From Erwinia oleae (GTDB taxonomy: Bacteria; Pseudomonadota; Gammaproteobacteria; Enterobacterales; Enterobacteriaceae), in NCBI RefSeq assembly GCF_000770305.1, contig NZ_JNVB01000013.1:1-64000 (forward strand): DNA of 64,000 nucleotides. Reading direction: 5' to 3'. The notes beneath the pieces are model-generated. The model was given only the letters and a program-made list of their open reading frames with translations. It ran no database searches and was not told the DNA's origin. Shown here piece after piece: positions 19,327 through 28,529 of this stretch; the first letter of the stretch is position 1, and each line of letters begins with the position of its first letter. The position numbers and the translations under genes were made by a program.

Positions 19327-19896
19327 TTCCTCTTTCTCACGCTCTGCACGGCGCTTCAGCCAGAGCCGCACGCTCCATACCAGCAGCAGGATCAACGCCA
19401 GCCAGACGAGATATTTCAAATGGTGATTCAGCGCATGCAGCCACGGCGCGACGATCTGGCCGCCCATGTAGCCCAGCGAAACGAAAATGAGCGCCCAGGC
19501 GATGGCGCCTGCCACGTTAAGCAAAAGAAACTTCTGCGGCTTCAGCTTGCTGGCCCCGATGATCACCGGCCCGACAATGCGCAGGCCATACATAAATCGC
19601 ACGCCAATCACAAACAGCACCGGCCGCCTGCGGATCATACGGTTTGCTTTTGCGATCTGCTTCTGGTGTTTTTTGAAACGTTTAAGAATCGGTTCGCCAT
19701 AGTAGCGACCCAGAAAAAACAGCCCGGTATCGCCCAGAATGCCGCCCAGCATCGCCACCAGCAGCACCCAACCGTAATGCAGTAACCCTTCATGTGCCGC
19801 CACGCCGCCCAGCAGCGTGAACGTTTCCCCTTCGGCAATGCAGCCGATAAAAAGCGCCAGATAACCGTACTGGACAATCAACTGGTTTATATCCAT
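19315..19896 (-). CDS. yohD: YohD, DedA-family inner-membrane protein
   Basis: The 193-residue protein belongs to the DedA/SNARE-associated (VTT domain) family, whose members include undecaprenyl-phosphate and phospholipid translocases. It matches E. coli YohD (192 residues): AEGETFTLLGGVAAHEGLL, the FVIGVRFMYGLRIVGP block with its conserved Arg and Gly, and HLKYLVW. The ATG at 19896 with AAGGGA upstream gives the MDINQLI start of the family; a TTG two codons earlier is less likely. It is divergent from yohC over about 210 bases. Confidence 0.93.
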   Translation of the reverse strand: MDINQLIVQYGYLALFIGCIAEGETFTLLGGVAAHEGLLHYGWVLLVAMLGGILGDTGLFFLGRYYGEPILKRFKKHQKQIAKANRMIRRRPVLFVIGVRFMYGLRIVGPVIIGASKLKPQKFLLLNVAGAIAWALIFVSLGYMGGQIVAPWLHALNHHLKYLVWLALILLLVWSVRLWLKRRAEREKEEGSE

Positions 19897-20107
19897 ATGC
19901 AAATCCCTTCCGGTTTGTGCGCTAAAACCCTAAGTCTAACGGCTTTACCGCAATTCGCGTCCGGGAAGATCATTTTTTTAGTGTAATCAGAAGGGATTAG
20001 CGCAAAGTTGCAGTGATTAAAAAATAAACACTGCACAACCGCTTATACTTGAGGAACTGCCGTCTGACGGTCGTCAGGCGGGGCGTCAGTTACAGAGGAG
20101 TCATAAG

Positions 20108-20695
20108 ATGAGCCATGTATGGGGACTTCTTGCGCATCCCAATCGGGAGATGCGTAGCATCAGGCAAGAGAACGAAACGCTTTCTTATCACTACACCCAT
20201 CACGTTCTGCTGATGGCGCTGATCCCGGTCGTCTGCGCGTTTATTGGCACTACGCAAATTGGCTGGGACGTGGGCGCCCGGCAGACTATCCCGCTGACGT
20301 TATTAAGCGCGGCCGCTCTGGCGATACTGTTCTATGCGCTGATCCTCGGCGGTGTGGCGGTCATGGGGCGGGTGATCTACTGGATGGCGAGGGATTATCC
20401 CCAGCGGCCTACGCTGCGTCGCTGCACGGTGTTTGCCGGTTACGTTGCCACGCCGCTGTTCCTCAGCGGGCTGGTCGCGCTCTATCCGCTGGTCTGGCTT
20501 TGCGTATTTGTCGGCGCGCTGGCGCTGGTCTATACCGGCTATCTGCTCTACGTGGGTATTCCGCTGTTCCTGAACATCGATCGTGAAGAGAGCCTGCGTT
20601 TATCAGGTTCAACGCTGGCCATCGGCGTGCTGGTATTTGAAGTGCTGCTGGCGCTGACGGTGGTGATTTGGGGCTATGGCTATCGGCTGTTCTGA
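20108..20695 (+). CDS. yohC: YohC, Yip1-family inner-membrane protein
   Basis: The product is 195 residues, the same length as E. coli YohC, with five or so hydrophobic segments. It shares the MSHVWGL start, the HYTHHVLLMA block, AFIGTTQIGW, VFAGYVATPLFLSGLVALYP and the WGYGYRLF end. The molecular function is unknown. The ribosome site GAGGAGTCATAAG is strong. A TATACT at 20044-20049 may be its -10, although no clear -35 is visible. An intrinsic terminator follows immediately. Confidence 0.94.
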   Translation: MSHVWGLLAHPNREMRSIRQENETLSYHYTHHVLLMALIPVVCAFIGTTQIGWDVGARQTIPLTLLSAAALAILFYALILGGVAVMGRVIYWMARDYPQRPTLRRCTVFAGYVATPLFLSGLVALYPLVWLCVFVGALALVYTGYLLYVGIPLFLNIDREESLRLSGSTLAIGVLVFEVLLALTVVIWGYGYRLF

Positions 20696-20702
20696 TTTTT
20701 AC

Positions 20703-20728
20703 GCCGCCGCGCGCGTCGGCGGCTTTTT
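20703..20728 (+). terminator. Intrinsic terminator after yohC
   Basis: The stem GCCGCCG / CGGCGGC with a 7-base loop is followed by TTTTT, seven bases after the yohC stop. Confidence 0.88.
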
Positions 20729-20864
20729 GGTAATGCCCGGAAATGATTATCATGTAGTCAACATGTTAACGAAAAGCGTATGATGCGCGAGCCAGCTCCC
20801 GCTACGTATGCATGGGAGCAGCGTGTGGGATCTCCGCACCTGAATCACTCTCGCTAAGTTTTGA

Positions 20865-21812
20865 ATGATGCCTGAAAAAATTCGTCTCCTCTGGTCCGCA
20901 CTGGCACTGATGGTTGCCGCCCCTGCCATGATGACTCCGGCCGCCGCCAGTCCGTATCAGGCCAGCGTGGTTGCTGCCGCGCAGCCTGAAATCGCCTCCG
21001 GCAGCGCCATGATTGTCGATCTCAATACTAACAAGGTGATCTACGCCAGCCACCCCGACCTGGTGCGACCGATGGCCTCTATCACCAAGCTGATGACGGC
21101 GATGGTGGTGCTGGACGCGCGCCTGCCGCTGGACGACATGCTCAGCGTGGATATCAGCCATACGGCAGAGATGCGCGGCATCTATTCACGCGTGCGACTG
21201 AACAGCGAAATCAGCCGGAAAGAGATGCTGCTGCTGGCGCTGATGTCGTCGGAGAACCGCGCGGCGGCCAGCCTTGCACATCACTATCCCGGTGGCTACG
21301 ACGCTTTTATTCGCGCCATGAACGCCAAAGCGCAGTCGCTGGGCATGACCCACACGCGCTACGTTGAGCCGACCGGACTCTCAACGATGAACGTCTCCAC
21401 GGCGCGCGATTTAACAAAGCTGCTGATCGCCACCAAACGCTATCCGTTGATTGGTCAGCTCAGCACCACGCACGAAGACATGGCCACCTTCCGCAGCCCG
21501 AACTATACGCTGCCTTTCCGCAATACCAATCATCTGGTCTACCGGCCGGACTGGAACATCCAGCTCACCAAAACCGGGTTTACCAATCAGGCCGGACATT
21601 GCCTGGTGATGCGCACGGTGATCGGTAAACAGCCCGTTGCGCTGGTGGTGATGGACGCTTTCGGAAAATATACCCACTTTGCTGATGCGAATCGCCTGCG
21701 TTCATGGATAGAAACGGGTAAAATTTCGCCGGTGCCAGCCGCTGCGTTGAGTTATAAAAAGCAGAAGGCTGCCGAAATGGCGAATATCGACGCATCGGCG
21801 TCCAACGAGTAG
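20865..21812 (+). CDS. pbpG: PbpG, D-alanyl-D-alanine endopeptidase (PBP7)
   Basis: This is a 315-residue periplasmic penicillin-binding protein that cuts D-Ala-meso-DAP cross-links in peptidoglycan. The catalytic motifs are SITK (Ser72 nucleophile, Lys75), SEN in [11 protein letters not shown], and KTG in LTKTGFTN. A signal peptide covers about residues 1-29. Most of the sequence matches E. coli PbpG, including [20 protein letters not shown]. No good Shine-Dalgarno site precedes either of the two adjacent ATGs (20865, 20868), so the exact start is open by one codon. It sits next to yohC as in E. coli. Confidence 0.95.
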   Translation: MMPEKIRLLWSALALMVAAPAMMTPAAASPYQASVVAAAQPEIASGSAMIVDLNTNKVIYASHPDLVRPMASITKLMTAMVVLDARLPLDDMLSVDISHTAEMRGIYSRVRLNSEISRKEMLLLALMSSENRAAASLAHHYPGGYDAFIRAMNAKAQSLGMTHTRYVEPTGLSTMNVSTARDLTKLLIATKRYPLIGQLSTTHEDMATFRSPNYTLPFRNTNHLVYRPDWNIQLTKTGFTNQAGHCLVMRTVIGKQPVALVVMDAFGKYTHFADANRLRSWIETGKISPVPAAALSYKKQKAAEMANIDASASNE

Positions 21813-21852
21813 CGGCGCATGCCGCCAATCTGTTATCCGGGAATGTAGCGTT

Positions 21853-24282
21853 ATGTTCAGGTTAGTTCTTTTTCTTCGCGTCTGTCTGCTGGCGCTGTTG
21901 GTATTATCGCCGGTTGTTGCTCAGTCGGCCGGGGCGGATAATTCACAGGGCGAAGAAGCGCCCGTCAAAATCAATGCTGCCGTTGAACTGCCTAAGATGC
22001 AGAAAGTGCTGGATAAAATTAAGCAGCAGGTATCGGGCGAAACCAACGACAGCAAACTCAGCGCGCTGGACGATCTGGCGAAGGAGCTTTCCGGCGATGC
22101 CGATACGCTGATCCAGAGCATCACGCCGCAGCGCGAACAGCTTCACGCGCAGCTGGCGGTGCTGGGCCCGGCGCCCAAACCGGAAAGCGGGGTGAAAGAG
22201 ACGGCGGAAGTCACGCAAAAGCGTAAAAGTCTTGAAAGCCAAAAAAGCAAGATGGACGACCAGATCAAACAGGCCGAAGCGATTAAGAGCGGCGCGATCA
22301 ATCTGTCATCACAAATCGTCAATCTGCGCCGCGACGCGCTGAAAACGCAGCTGGCGCTGAACGCGGGCAGTATTTTCGGCCCGCGCTTCTGGGCGCCGGT
22401 GTTTAACGACCAGAACGGCGACGGCGACAAACTGCGCAGTTTTTGCGATGAACTGCTGGGCACCGCCGCGCTCTCATGGGAGCCAGGCTGGCGCGCGGGC
22501 ACCGCATTATGGATTGTCGCGGCGCTGCTGGTGGCCTCGCTGGGACGCCGCTACCTGGAGCAGTTTCTGGCCTGGGTCGGCATAAATCTGCTGCCGGAAG
22601 GACGTCTGCGCCGCAGCTTCCTGGCCGCCGCCACCGCCCTGACCACGCTGGTGGCTATCGTGCTGGCCTTTAACTTTCTCGATCTTGCGTTTACCCGACA
22701 TGATGAAGTGGGCGACGGCGTCAGAAACTTTGGCGATAATCTGGTGCGCCTGAGCGTCTCCTGCGGGCTGATTGCCGGGCTGGGCAGGGCGTTTCTCTCC
22801 ACGCGTCGCCCCTCATGGCGACTGCCGAACATCTCTCATGACGTGGCGCTGGCGCTGAAGCCTTTTCCACCGCTCACCGCCGCGCTGGTATTTATTTTCC
22901 AGATGGTCGAGGCGCTCAACAGCAGCGCCAATACCAGCGTGAGTACCACGGTATTTGCCAACGGCCTGACCGCGCTGCTGATTGGCGCGACGGCGCTCTC
23001 GATCAGCTTTCGTACCAAACGCGTACGTCGCCAGATGATTCTGGCCGGTACGCCGCCGGAGGCGAAATCGACGCTGGTGGGCCTGATCCAGATGGCGATC
23101 ACCCTGGTGGGCGTCGCAATCATGGTGACGCTGGTCATCGGCTACGTCACCTTCGCCCGTTTTCTCAGCTATGAGCTGATCTGGATGGGCGTCGTATTCG
23201 GTTCGTTCTATATACTCACGCAACTGGTGACGGACGGCTGTGAAAGTCTCTTCTCCATGAACACCGCGTCCGGTAAAAGTATTCAGCGATCGCTGAATAT
23301 CGACGAACGCCACCTTCAGCAGGTTGCGGCGGTGCTGGCGGCGCTGGGTAAAACGTTCCTGGTGCTGGCTGCGGCGATGGCGGTGCTTAACGGTACATTC
23401 AGCAGCGCCACGCCGATTGAGCTGGTGCAAAAAGCCATTGAGTTCTGGGGCGGTAAAGGACTTGAATCGCTGAATATCGTCCCGGCCCACGTACTGAATG
23501 CGCTGCTTTGTCTGATCGTCGGCATCTACATACTGCGTTCGGTAAGGCGCTGGCTGGAACATGACTTCCTGCCTAAAACCACCATGGACGTCGGCATGCG
23601 TGTGTCACTGACCACGCTGTTGAGCAACCTTGGCTACGTTACCGTCTTCCTGTTGGCGCTGTCGGTGATGGGGCTGCAATGGAATAAACTGGCATGGATC
23701 GTCAGCGCCCTGTCGGTGGGTATCGGTTTCGGTCTTCAGGAGATTGTGAAGAACTTTATTTCCGGCCTGATCCTGCTGACCGAACGACCGGTGAAAGTGG
23801 GCGATCTGGTAAGCATCAGCGGCATCGAAGGCGATATTCGTCGCATCAACGTGCGCGCCACGGAAATCCAGCTTGGCGACAAATCAACGGTAATTGTGCC
23901 GAACTCTCAGCTGATCTCGCAGAACGTGCGCAACGCCACCATGGGCAACGCGCAGGGCGTGGCGACCATCACACTGACGTTTCCGCTGGATATCGATCCG
24001 CAACAGGTGCGTGAACTGCTGCTGGACGTGTTCAACCAGAACGAACGCATTCTTGAAAACCCGGAGCCGTCGGTCACCTTTAAAGATCTGACGTCGACAG
24101 GCATCGTGATGTCGGTTACCGGCAACGTCGCCAGCCCGCGTCAGGTGGCGGGCGCGAAAAGCGATCTGCTGTTCGATATTCTGACGCGCCTGCGCAAAGA
24201 GGGCGTGGTGCTTTCCACGCCGCAGACGATGATCGTCGAACAGCGCAACGGCAATGTGGTGATGAAAGAACCCGAAGCCTGA
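21853..24282 (+). CDS. DUF3772/MscS-type mechanosensitive channel
   Basis: This 809-residue protein has a signal peptide, a periplasmic DUF3772-like domain with coiled coil (about residues 30-170), about ten membrane helices, and a C-terminal MscS channel core. The core includes the pore-helix region ALSVGIGFGLQEIVKNFISGLILL and the beta domain GDLVSISGIEGDIRRI. Channels of this type release solutes on hypo-osmotic shock. Its size is intermediate between YbiO (741) and MscK/MscM (over 1,100), and the DUF3772 combination is typical of a distinct group, so no E. coli symbol is given. It begins 40 bases after pbpG and is absent from the E. coli pbpG-dld junction. Confidence 0.88.
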   Translation: MFRLVLFLRVCLLALLVLSPVVAQSAGADNSQGEEAPVKINAAVELPKMQKVLDKIKQQVSGETNDSKLSALDDLAKELSGDADTLIQSITPQREQLHAQLAVLGPAPKPESGVKETAEVTQKRKSLESQKSKMDDQIKQAEAIKSGAINLSSQIVNLRRDALKTQLALNAGSIFGPRFWAPVFNDQNGDGDKLRSFCDELLGTAALSWEPGWRAGTALWIVAALLVASLGRRYLEQFLAWVGINLLPEGRLRRSFLAAATALTTLVAIVLAFNFLDLAFTRHDEVGDGVRNFGDNLVRLSVSCGLIAGLGRAFLSTRRPSWRLPNISHDVALALKPFPPLTAALVFIFQMVEALNSSANTSVSTTVFANGLTALLIGATALSISFRTKRVRRQMILAGTPPEAKSTLVGLIQMAITLVGVAIMVTLVIGYVTFARFLSYELIWMGVVFGSFYILTQLVTDGCESLFSMNTASGKSIQRSLNIDERHLQQVAAVLAALGKTFLVLAAAMAVLNGTFSSATPIELVQKAIEFWGGKGLESLNIVPAHVLNALLCLIVGIYILRSVRRWLEHDFLPKTTMDVGMRVSLTTLLSNLGYVTVFLLALSVMGLQWNKLAWIVSALSVGIGFGLQEIVKNFISGLILLTERPVKVGDLVSISGIEGDIRRINVRATEIQLGDKSTVIVPNSQLISQNVRNATMGNAQGVATITLTFPLDIDPQQVRELLLDVFNQNERILENPEPSVTFKDLTSTGIVMSVTGNVASPRQVAGAKSDLLFDILTRLRKEGVVLSTPQTMIVEQRNGNVVMKEPEA

Positions 24283-24289
24283 CGCCAGA

Positions 24290-24316
24290 GCCGGGCGGTG
24301 TGGATTGCCGCCCGGC
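24290..24316. repeat. GC-rich inverted repeat between convergent genes
   Basis: A 9-bp perfect stem, GCCGGGCGG / CCGCCCGGC, has a 9-base loop. It fills the 38-base gap between the DUF3772 channel gene and dld. There is no T run on either side, so it resembles a REP-like palindrome or a Rho-assisted terminator more than an intrinsic terminator. Confidence 0.5.
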
Positions 24317-24320
24317 GCGC

Positions 24321-26042
24321 TCAGTGGGGCTTCCCGCAGCAGCCCCAGCCTTTGGCCTTGCTGGTTTTACCAATGCCAGGGTTAAAGCTGTTGGTGGGAT
24401 CGAGCTGCTGATAAAATGCCTTAAGCTGCGGTTTCGCTTCGTAAAGATGACCAACGTTGTGCTCGGCGGGATACTCCGCGCCCCGTGCCGCAAGGATCGC
24501 CAGCATTTTCTCTTTCAGCGCATGCGCATCAACGCCTTTCTTCACGATATAGTCCTGATGGAAGACATGGCAGAAAAAATGGCCGTAGTAGAGTCGATGC
24601 ACCAGCGCGTCATCAAACTCAGGCGGCAGCCGTTCAAACCAGTCGCGATCGTTACGGCGTAGCGCGATATCCAGCGCCAGAATATCCTCCACCTCATCGT
24701 GATGCACCGCGTGGTAGCGCACGGCGGCCCCGGCGGCGGCAAAGCGATGCAGAAAGGCCTTCGCGCCCTCTTCCGGGGTACATTCAAAAAACTCGCCGTC
24801 CGCCTGGCTGAAAAACTGATTTAAATAGCGGCGCGCCTCGTCGACGCCCGGCCCGGACATCTTCAGCATCAGGTGATGTTCAAAACGATCGCGATACTGT
24901 TTCAGCCGCTTCGGCAGATGCGCAGGCAGCAGCGCGCTGAGTTTTTGCAGCAGGCGATCGCTGAAATGCGGACGCACAAAAGAGAGATTATTGAGCAGCG
25001 CGTCCACGCGCCCTTTCAGCGAAAAGAACAGCGGCATTTTGTCGGTGCCGAGCTTGTCGATCATCACAAAGGTATCTTTGCCATAAACGTTGGCGATATC
25101 GAAAATATCGCGATGCAGGTACTCGCCGGCGACCGGCAGTTCACTGAATTCGCTCAGAATGTGGCGACGGATTTCGCCCAGCGCCTGCGTATCGTTGGTG
25201 CCGATATAGAAGACCTGCTGAGCGCGTTCGGCGGCAAATGTATCAAGCCGTACCGCAAACACCGCCAGCTTGCCCGCGCAGCCGGAGGCTTCGTACAGCC
25301 TGCGCGCATCGGCGTTGAAGCGCGATGGCGTGTCCGCTGCCACATCGCGCACCCGCGCGGCGTAATCGTGGTCGGAGGCGAGCCGCTGGTCATGGCGCAC
25401 GTCGCCCGGTTGCCAGGCTTCATCATCCAGGCGGCGTAATATCTCCTCCGGCGAGCTGCCGAGTTCGATGCCGAGATGGTTGACCAGTCGCAGCCTGCCC
25501 TGTGGGTCGATTTGCGCAAAAAGCGCCATTTCGCTGTAGGCCGGACCGCGTTTCACCAGTGCGCCGCCTGAGTTATTACACACGCCGCCGAGGACAGACG
25601 CGCCGATGCAGGAGGAGCCAATCACCGAATGCGGCTCGCGTCCCAGCGGCTTCAGCACTTTCTCTAACTGGTAAAGCGTGCTGCCCGGAAAGGCCAGCAC
25701 CTGTTTCCCTTCCTCAATAAGCTGAATTTTATCCATTCGCCGCGTGCTGACGATCACAATGTCGCGATCGTAATCGTTGCCATTCGGCGTGGAGCCTTCC
25801 GTCAGGCCGGTGTTGGCCGCCTGCATTAATATAATCACGTCGGCCGCCACGCAGGCCTGCAATATTCGCCACTGCTCCAGCAGCGAACCGGGAAAAACCA
25901 CCGCCAGGGCATCGCCCTGACCGGAGCGGAAGCCTTTACGATAGCGTTCTGTTTTGCGGGGATCGGTCAGTAAATGCGCGCCGCCGACGATGCGGCGCAG
26001 GTCTGCTATCAGCGGTTGTCCTGAAGCGTTCTGCATATCCAT
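24321..26042 (-). CDS. dld: Dld, quinone-dependent D-lactate dehydrogenase
   Basis: The gene encodes a 573-residue membrane-bound FAD enzyme (E. coli Dld is 571) that oxidises D-lactate to pyruvate and passes electrons to ubiquinone. The FAD-binding PCMH domain shows RYRKGFRSGQGDALAVVFPG, QAANTGLTEGSTPNGNDYDR and GSSCIGASVLGG. The C-terminal membrane-binding domain shows EYPAEHNVGHLY and NPGIGKTSK. It ends with an odd WGCCGKPH tail containing two adjacent cysteines, unlike E. coli. The ATG at 26042 follows GAGGACA; a GTG six codons upstream is possible. dld and bglX are divergent. Confidence 0.96.
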   Translation of the reverse strand: MDMQNASGQPLIADLRRIVGGAHLLTDPRKTERYRKGFRSGQGDALAVVFPGSLLEQWRILQACVAADVIILMQAANTGLTEGSTPNGNDYDRDIVIVSTRRMDKIQLIEEGKQVLAFPGSTLYQLEKVLKPLGREPHSVIGSSCIGASVLGGVCNNSGGALVKRGPAYSEMALFAQIDPQGRLRLVNHLGIELGSSPEEILRRLDDEAWQPGDVRHDQRLASDHDYAARVRDVAADTPSRFNADARRLYEASGCAGKLAVFAVRLDTFAAERAQQVFYIGTNDTQALGEIRRHILSEFSELPVAGEYLHRDIFDIANVYGKDTFVMIDKLGTDKMPLFFSLKGRVDALLNNLSFVRPHFSDRLLQKLSALLPAHLPKRLKQYRDRFEHHLMLKMSGPGVDEARRYLNQFFSQADGEFFECTPEEGAKAFLHRFAAAGAAVRYHAVHHDEVEDILALDIALRRNDRDWFERLPPEFDDALVHRLYYGHFFCHVFHQDYIVKKGVDAHALKEKMLAILAARGAEYPAEHNVGHLYEAKPQLKAFYQQLDPTNSFNPGIGKTSKAKGWGCCGKPH

Positions 26043-26227
26043 TGTCCTCTGAGATGTCACGCCTTTACTTTAGCACCACTTCATCGTTCACTCAGGAGCA
26101 AAACCTGGAGCCAGATCGCGGCAATCGGTAGAAAACTATCTGCTATCCTCAACTTATGGCACACTGCAACGGTGATTTTGCCAATTCGTGATTTCCTGTC
26201 CGACTCTATTTGAGAGAAACCAACCTG

Positions 26228-28525
26228 ATGAAATGGATTTGCTCTGTCAGCCTTGCTGTGACCCTGGCGCTGCAACCTGCGTTTGCTGAAAATCAACCCG
26301 TTAAACATCCGTTAACACCGGAAGCGCGCGACGCATTCGTAACCGATCTGCTGAAAAAAATGACGCTTGATGAAAAAATTGGTCAGCTCAGGCTGATCAG
26401 CGTTGGGCCGGATAATCCGAAAGAAGCCATTCGCGAAATGATCGGGAAAGAGCAGGTTGGCGCCATCTTCAATACCGTTACGCGCAAAGACATTCGCGCG
26501 ATGCAGGATCAGGTCATGCAGCTCAGCCGCCTGAAAATCCCTCTGTTTTTTGCCTATGACGTGATACACGGACAGCGTACCGTTTTCCCCATTCCATTAG
26601 GGCTGGCGGCAAGCTGGGATCTGGACGCGGTGGCGACAGTCGGGCGGATTTCCGCTTATGAAGCAGCCGATGATGGCCTGAATATGACCTGGGCGCCGAT
26701 GGTAGACGTCAGCCGCGAGCCGCGTTGGGGCAGGGTGTCGGAAGGTTTGGGTGAGGATACTTATCTGACCTCAAGCATGGGCCGCACGCTGGTTGAATCC
26801 ATGCAGGGCAAAAGCGCGGCCGATCGCTATTCGGTAATGACCAGCGTGAAGCATTTCGCCGCCTATGGCGCGGTGGAGGGCGGGCGTGATTACAATACGG
26901 TGGATATGAGTCCACAGCGGCTGGCGCAGGACTATTTGCCGCCTTATAAAGCCGCGCTGGACGCAGGCAGCGGCGGCGTGATGGTGGCACTGAATTCGCT
27001 CAACGGCGTGCCTGCGACCGCCGACAGCTGGCTGCTTAAAGATGTGCTGCGCAATGACTGGAAGTTTAAAGGCATCACCATCAGCGATCACGGCGCCATT
27101 AAAGAGCTGATCAAACACGGCGTGGCCAGCGATCCGCAGGATGCGGTGCGCATTGCGATCCAGTCCGGCGTCAACATGAGCATGAGCGATGAGTATTACA
27201 GCAAATATCTGCCGGATTTAGTGAAACGCGGCAGGGTGAGCGAGCAGGAAATTGACGATGCCACGCGCCACGTGCTGAACGTAAAATATGACATGGGCCT
27301 GTTTAACGATCCCTACAGTCATCTGGGGCCGCAAGAGAGCGATCCGCAGGATAATAATGCCGAAAGCCGCCTGCATCGCGAGGAAGCGCGAGACGTTGCG
27401 CGTAAAAGTATCGTGCTGCTGAAAAACCGCCTCGAGACGCTGCCGCTGAAGAAATCCGGTACCATCGCGCTGGTCGGGCCGCTGGCGGACAGCCAGCGCG
27501 ATATCATGGGAAGCTGGTCTGCGGCGGGCAGGGCAGAGCAGTCCGTTACCGTGCTCCAGGGGCTGAAAAACGCCATTGGCGACAAAGCAACCCTCCTTTA
27601 TGCCAAAGGCGCAAACGTCACCGATAACAAAGGCATTCAGGAATTCCTTAACAAATATGAACAAGCGGTAACGGTCGACAGCCGCTCGCCGCAGCAGATG
27701 GTCGACGAAGCGGTTGAGATCGCGAAAAAAGCCGATGTGGTGGTGGCGGTGATCGGCGAGGCGCAGGGCATGGCGCATGAAGCGTCAAGCCGCAGCGACA
27801 TTACTATTCCGCCGAGCCAGCTGGCGCTGGTCGATGCGCTGAAAACCACTGGCAAACCGCTGGTGCTGGTGCTGATGAACGGCCGCCCTCTGGCGCTGGT
27901 GAAAGAAAATATGCAGGCCGATGCGCTGCTGGAAACCTGGTTTAGCGGCACCGAAGGCGGCAACGCCATCGCCGACGTGCTGTTCGGCGATTACAATCCA
28001 TCGGGCAAGCTGCCGATGTCCTTCCCGCGCTCGGTGGGGCAAATCCCGATTTATTATAATCACCTCAACAGCGGCCGCCCTTATGACGCCGACCATCCCA
28101 ATAAATACACCTCGCATTACTACGATGCGGCAAACGGCCCGCTGTTCCCGTTTGGCTATGGGCTGAGCTATACCACCTTTACCGTTTCGCCCGTAACCCT
28201 GTCGTCGAAAACCATGGCGCGTGACGGCAGCGTTAACGCCAGCGTGACGGTCACCAATACCGGTAAACGCGAGGGTGCAACGGTGGTGCAGATGTACCTG
28301 CGCGATCGGGTCGCCAGCATCAGCCGTCCGGTGAAAGAGCTGAAAGGCTTTAAGCGTATTATGCTGAAAGCGGGTGAGGCGCAAACGGTCACCTTCCCGA
28401 TTGACGTTAAGGCGCTGTCGTTCTGGAATGCAAAAATGCAGCACGTGGCGGAGCCGGGTAAGTTCAGCGTGATGATCGGGCTGGATTCGGTACGCACGCG
28501 CGACGCTGAATTCGACTACCGGTAG
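26228..28525 (+). CDS. bglX: BglX, periplasmic beta-glucosidase (GH3)
   Basis: The 765-residue product equals E. coli BglX in length. It has a signal peptide (about 1-20, ending ...PAFA), an N-terminal GH3 barrel, a second GH3 domain and a C-terminal fibronectin-III-like domain. The nucleophile Asp lies in the conserved block FKGITISDHGAIKEL near residue 287. Other family blocks are KHFAAYGA, AEGGRDYN-type VEGGRDYNTVDMS and GLSYTTF. The enzyme hydrolyses beta-glucosides such as laminaribiose or sophorose in the periplasm. The ATG at 26228 gives the signal peptide; the in-frame TTG six codons earlier is not favoured. Confidence 0.96.
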   Translation: MKWICSVSLAVTLALQPAFAENQPVKHPLTPEARDAFVTDLLKKMTLDEKIGQLRLISVGPDNPKEAIREMIGKEQVGAIFNTVTRKDIRAMQDQVMQLSRLKIPLFFAYDVIHGQRTVFPIPLGLAASWDLDAVATVGRISAYEAADDGLNMTWAPMVDVSREPRWGRVSEGLGEDTYLTSSMGRTLVESMQGKSAADRYSVMTSVKHFAAYGAVEGGRDYNTVDMSPQRLAQDYLPPYKAALDAGSGGVMVALNSLNGVPATADSWLLKDVLRNDWKFKGITISDHGAIKELIKHGVASDPQDAVRIAIQSGVNMSMSDEYYSKYLPDLVKRGRVSEQEIDDATRHVLNVKYDMGLFNDPYSHLGPQESDPQDNNAESRLHREEARDVARKSIVLLKNRLETLPLKKSGTIALVGPLADSQRDIMGSWSAAGRAEQSVTVLQGLKNAIGDKATLLYAKGANVTDNKGIQEFLNKYEQAVTVDSRSPQQMVDEAVEIAKKADVVVAVIGEAQGMAHEASSRSDITIPPSQLALVDALKTTGKPLVLVLMNGRPLALVKENMQADALLETWFSGTEGGNAIADVLFGDYNPSGKLPMSFPRSVGQIPIYYNHLNSGRPYDADHPNKYTSHYYDAANGPLFPFGYGLSYTTFTVSPVTLSSKTMARDGSVNASVTVTNTGKREGATVVQMYLRDRVASISRPVKELKGFKRIMLKAGEAQTVTFPIDVKALSFWNAKMQHVAEPGKFSVMIGLDSVRTRDAEFDYR

Positions 28526-28529
28526 CATC

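Noticed and set aside
22813-23562. 249-residue frame antisense to the DUF3772 channel gene
   Set aside because: Shadow frame without features; the sense gene has clear MscS motifs.
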